Positions 46,613 through 49,582 of a stretch of DNA of 49,582 nucleotides are shown in pieces. The stretch spans positions 1 to 49,582 of the forward strand of contig JAEYNZ010000043.1 in assembly GCA_023412195.1 (NCBI GenBank), given 5' to 3'. Both the position numbers and the translations under genes were made by a program. Every line of letters starts with the position of its first letter. Position 1 is the stretch's first letter. The notes beneath the pieces are model-generated. The model worked only from the letters and a program-made list of their open reading frames with translations, was not told where the DNA came from and did no database searches. This stretch comes from Bacteroidota bacterium. GTDB lineage: Bacteria; Bacteroidota; Bacteroidia; Bacteroidales; Prolixibacteraceae.

Positions 46613-47674
46613 TCATGGATTGCCGGATGCAGATGGATGGATGTTATGCCTTTTCTGCTCCTCCCTAACCAGGGCCAGGCTCTTGCGGTATCTTTTCCGG
46701 TTGCCGAAAATATAGGATTTTGACTTTTGCATTTTATTACTACCCGCTTTTTCTGCTGTACATTCAACCGAACAACAACCTTCGTATTTCATTTTGCATT
46801 CATCGCATTGTATAAACAAAAGGTGGCAGGCATTATTGGCGCAGTTGGTATGGGTGTCGCATGCCTTGCCGCACTGGTGACAGCGGGAGATGATCTGGCC
46901 GTTTACGCTTTCACCCAGGCGTTCATCAAAAACAAAATTTTTGCCTATAAACTTTGAGTCAAGCCCTGCTTCCTTTATTTGCCTTGCATACTCCAGGATC
47001 CCTCCGTGCAGCTGGTTCACATCCTTAAACCCCTGGTGTTTCAGGTATGCACTTGCCTTTTCGCACCGGATGCCACCTGTGCAGTATAGCAACACTTTTT
47101 TATCTTTCTGATACTGCAGCAGCTCTGTTACGATCTCCAGCTCCTCGCGGAATGTATCCGCCTGCGGACAAACAGCCCCTTCAAAACGGCCGATCTCACT
47201 TTCGTAGAAATTTCTCATGTCAACCACCACGGTATTTTCTTTACCTGCAAGCTCGTGAAATTCAAGTCCGGTCAGGTGGCGGCCCACATTTGTAACATCA
47301 TAGGCGCCATCATCCAGTCCGTCGGCCACAAGTTTTGGCCGCAACTTGATGGTCAGCTTGTAAAACGATTTTCCGTCATCCTCTATGGCATACTTAACGG
47401 GAATGCCATTAAGGATATCATATTTGTTGAGAGTAGCAAGGAAAGCATCAAAATGGTGCTCAGGTACACTCATCTGGGCATTAATCCCTTCGCGGGCAAC
47501 ATAAATCCTTCCGAAGCAGCCCAGGCTGAACCAGTCGCGGTAAATACTGTCCCTGAACTCCTGTGGATCCTCAAGGTAATGGTATTTATAAAACGATATG
47601 GTTTTACGGCTGAAGGTCTCTGCCATCAGCCTGTGTTTCAGCTCTTCCTTATTGATCTTGTTGTGTAGTTGCAT
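46613..47674 (-). CDS. trhO: tRNA uridine-34 hydroxylase (TrhO / rhodanese-like UPF0176)
   Basis: TrhO hydroxylates uridine 34 of some tRNAs with molecular oxygen, the first step to 5-(carboxy)methoxyuridine. The 353-residue protein has the UPF0176 N-terminal domain (YKYHYLEDPQEFRDSIYR; GRIYVAREGINAQMSVP), a rhodanese domain (about 125-225) with the catalytic-type loop LLYCTGGIRCEKAS near 195, and a Cys-rich C-terminus (CHQCGKACDTHTNC, then IQCDECKMKY) that may bind metal. Its promoter-like -7 box is at 47707-47700. dus follows. Confidence 0.9.
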   Translation of the reverse strand: MQLHNKINKEELKHRLMAETFSRKTISFYKYHYLEDPQEFRDSIYRDWFSLGCFGRIYVAREGINAQMSVPEHHFDAFLATLNKYDILNGIPVKYAIEDDGKSFYKLTIKLRPKLVADGLDDGAYDVTNVGRHLTGLEFHELAGKENTVVVDMRNFYESEIGRFEGAVCPQADTFREELEIVTELLQYQKDKKVLLYCTGGIRCEKASAYLKHQGFKDVNQLHGGILEYARQIKEAGLDSKFIGKNFVFDERLGESVNGQIISRCHQCGKACDTHTNCANNACHLLFIQCDECKMKYEGCCSVECTAEKAGSNKMQKSKSYIFGNRKRYRKSLALVREEQKRHNIHPSASGNP

Positions 47675-47993
47675 ACGTGCCCATTAAAATATCGTGGTGC
47701 AAAAATAAGGATTCATAATTAAAAGACAAAAATGTATGATAATGATGATGTAACGCCCGTAAGAATAATACTTACCGCATCTCCAATCACGTTTTTAGCA
47801 GATAATTAACTTTAAAAAACAGAAGATTCTTACCAAAAAAATGATCATGATCTTATGATTTCCAATACTGGGGATTCTATTGATCATTGTTTTGCTTTCA
47901 ATTTAATTTAGTTCACCAAATAAATGAAAAGCAGATCGCAATAGGAATAGGAGTGCTTGGTTTGGGATTGGTTTTCTTTATCAAAGCAATTCA
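47675..47993. other. Intergenic region
   Basis: It contains the trhO promoter match and otherwise AT-rich sequence with no gene or hairpin that I can support. A short plus-strand frame from 47887 runs antisense into the beta-lactamase-like gene and is not protein-like. Confidence 0.45.
47700..47707 (-). promoter_or_regulatory. Putative -7 box for trhO
   Basis: On the minus strand TATTTTTG matches TAnnTTTG and lies 25 bases before the ATG of trhO. No strong -33 box was found. Confidence 0.45.
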
Positions 47994-49055
47994 TTATTTT
48001 ACCTGTTCAACCATTTCCTGGCCCACATCCAATAGCTCACTAATAATTTTTCGGTATACTTGTTCACCATTATCGCTGTTGGTAAAAATGATCAGTCCCT
48101 GCCCGGAGACAGGTAAAAGAATGATTAATGTTTGTGTGCCGGTATCGCTACCGGTGTGAATGATAGCCGGTTCCTTTTTGACCCCGAGGTTTAGGAATAC
48201 TTCCCAGCCCAGACACATGAAACGCCCATCCTTTGTAGGTATATGTGGATGGAAAATTTGATTATATATAGCGGTGTCCATTCCTGCCCCCTTAAGAATC
48301 CAGGACCCAAAGTTTCCGTAATCTTCAATGGTAGTAAGCACATCATCAGCAGCATTCATCCTTGTGTCTTTAAAATCTTTTATATATTCATCACCGTTTT
48401 TATCAAACCAATGAGCAAATCTGGATTAATCTGTCTGGCTATCCCATTCAAATTGCGTGTCATGCATTCCGAGCGGCCGAAAGATGAGTGAATCTGCCAA
48501 TTGATGTAAATCTTTGTTAAATTTTTTCTCAAGTGCTTTACGTAAATATTCAAATCCCTCACCGGAATAACCGAATTTAGTGCCAGGATCAAAAATGAAA
48601 CCGAGCCTACCCCCAGGGTTTTGTTCCCGCCAGTTGGGAAATCCAGTCTGGTGACTTAGAATAATGCGAGTAGTAATTTTTTTATGACGAAGATCTGTAG
48701 CAATATCGGGGTCAACATAATAAGGATACAGGGGTTCATCCAAACTCCATTCCTGCAGGCTTACTAATTTTAAGGTTAGCATAGTAACAATTGGCTTAGT
48801 GAGGGAGGCAATATTGAAAATAGTATTGTGAGGTGCTGGTATTCCTTTCTTTATTTCTCCATATAGTCTGATTTCTCTTAGCTCTCCTTCTCTTAAAATC
48901 CCAATACCCAGACAGGGAATTTTATTTTCTTTCAGCCAATTTTCTACTACGTTACGGTCGTCAAAAAATTTTACTGCCGGTTGCTGAGCGCTGGAAAAAA
49001 TAGTGGAGAGAAAAAACAATAAGGCTGAAAAGCAAATTTTTTGATACTGACACAT
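47994..49055 (-). pseudogene. Serine beta-lactamase-like protein, interrupted by one in-frame TAA
   Basis: Read through, this is one 353-codon frame for an exported serine hydrolase of the class C beta-lactamase / penicillin-binding-protein-like family (PF00144). A signal peptide ends near Phe-Ser-Ser-Ala-Gln (about residue 24), the active-site SLTK is at 84-87, GYSGEGFEYL fits the second motif, and HTGSDTGT near 300 fits the HxG-type third motif. TAA at 48428-48426 (codon 210) follows EWDSQTD; after it the reading continues SRFAHWFDKNG in the same frame. Glutamate (GAA) is the likely original codon. No frameshift is present. Not necessarily an antibiotic-resistance gene; such proteins often act on peptides or wall precursors. 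Confidence 0.8.
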
Positions 49056-49204
49056 AATTCCTGAGGTTTAAAAATTTGGGAATGATAACCTTTATATTAA
49101 ATTAAGACGCATGATCACCGAAGAGGTTACAAGATTTTTTAATCAACTTTACTACAACACACAAGATCAGCATACAAACGGAGAATACTTCAACTTCAAT
49201 ATTG

Positions 49205-49381
49205 CTGTATAGGAAAGAAAAAGCCAGATTAAGAAAAGCTGGCACAACAATTAATGATTTGGATTTATTTATTGGATGTAGTGCTGTCGAAAATGACTTG
49301 ATAATGGTTGCTGAAAACGCAAACGAATTTGAAAGAATTTCTAATATAAAAATTGAAGACTGGGTTGATAGAGAAAAATAA
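49205..49381 (+). pseudogene. VapC-like PIN toxin remnant (C-terminal part)
   Basis: The frame reads LYRKEKARLRKAG, then INDLDLFIGCSAVENDLIMV, AENANEFERI and IEDWVDREK before TAA 49379-49381. This is the normal end of a PIN-domain ribonuclease toxin: D-x-D/L and the alpha-beta end NxxxFxRI...IEDW. The N-terminal half with its first catalytic acids is missing, and no start or antitoxin is seen. Probably a decayed toxin-antitoxin locus. Confidence 0.55.
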
Positions 49382-49468
49382 TACTCTTTTCATTAGAGTA
49401 TTTGGCTAATGAGCTTTTAAGCCCAACAGAATTTCTTTTACACTGTCCCGTTTAAAAATCACTGTTAA

Positions 49469-49523
49469 CCGACTAAAGTCGGGATTATTAAATTTTATTA
49501 TCTGTAGAGCCCAATTTATGGGC
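49469..49523. repeat. Two short palindromes, likely interspersed repeats
   Basis: CCGACTAAAGTCGG at 49469-49482 and GCCCAATTTATGGGC at 49509-49523 form perfect small hairpins 26 bases apart. Their position after a decayed toxin gene and near the window end fits interspersed palindromic repeats. Confidence 0.45.
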
Positions 49524-49582
49524 AATTCATTTAGCCATTAATTTTTAGACCCCCTCTATTTTCAAATCCATTTTAATTGAAG

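Larger units (their letters stand above)
49056..49582. other. Region at the window end with a toxin remnant and palindromes
   Basis: It holds a VapC-like remnant (49205-49381) and two palindromes (49469-49482 and 49509-49523). Nothing else is recognisable, and the window stops inside it. Confidence 0.45.

Noticed and set aside
47887..48159. Small plus-strand frame near 47.9 kb
   Set aside because: It runs antisense to the C-terminus of the beta-lactamase-like gene and shows no domain or start signal.
27757..48428. Altered genetic code (TGA read as glycine) to explain the in-frame TGA codons
   Set aside because: TGA ends several normal genes here, for example the 5'-nucleotidase C-terminal gene at 8820, the sigma factor at 19527 and the adhesin-like gene at 21131. 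The broken genes also include TAG and TAA.

Overview
The window comes from a member of the Bacteroidota, most likely an anaerobic or facultative Bacteroidales/Marinilabiliales-type organism. The evidence is several promoters of the Bacteroidota form (TTTG and TAnnTTTG), a very large secreted protein with a type IX secretion (T9SS) C-terminal domain and SprB-type repeats, many lipoproteins with a Cys lipobox, a GH88/KduI/KduD uronate locus with a DUF4861 lipoprotein, and a six-subunit Rnf ion-pumping complex preceded by an RseC-like gene.

Layout. Positions 1-11381 hold envelope and housekeeping genes: an LVIVD beta-propeller lipoprotein, an unknown lipoprotein, a lytic transglycosylase, uvrA, an N-acetylmuramoyl-L-alanine amidase, a 5'-nucleotidase split into two genes, and lnt. 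A gene-poor stretch (11382-12449) carries a 189-bp element bounded by inverted repeats and a possible gene remnant. RseC-rnfBCDGEA follows (12450-17943). Next come an unknown secreted protein, an ECF sigma factor with a membrane protein and an adhesin-like beta-repeat protein (18976-21131), a family 2 glycosyltransferase, a thioredoxin-fold lipid-of-envelope type reductase, a SulP transporter, and an NTF2-like gene paired with an exported RraA-like protein. A tRNA-Lys sits at 27030. The 27.7-30.9 kb region is one long SprB-repeat/T9SS gene broken by three in-frame stops.

The second half holds a VOC dioxygenase and a LacI-type regulator divergent from a uronate catabolism operon (GH88, kduI, kduD, DUF4861, six-hairpin glycosidase). 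A perfect 16-bp palindrome lies between the two and overlaps both -33 regions. A PQQ-type propeller lipoprotein and an exported Cys-rich DUF3795 protein follow. Then come a Ca2+-type P-ATPase broken by one in-frame TGA and flanked on both sides by related palindromic repeats, a dus gene, trhO, a serine beta-lactamase-like gene broken by one in-frame TAA, and a VapC remnant.

The most striking pattern is that three otherwise intact long genes carry five in-frame nonsense codons and no frameshift. Where an internal repeat copy allows direct comparison, every clustered change is a G:C to T:A transversion. This could be real recent decay, a mutator history, or a base-calling artefact in the source assembly. 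I saw no clearly new multi-gene defence or mobile system. The items that most merit follow-up are the nonsense cluster, the paired palindromic repeats with an exact 52-bp period, the divergent uronate operator, and the 189-bp tRNA-like element.
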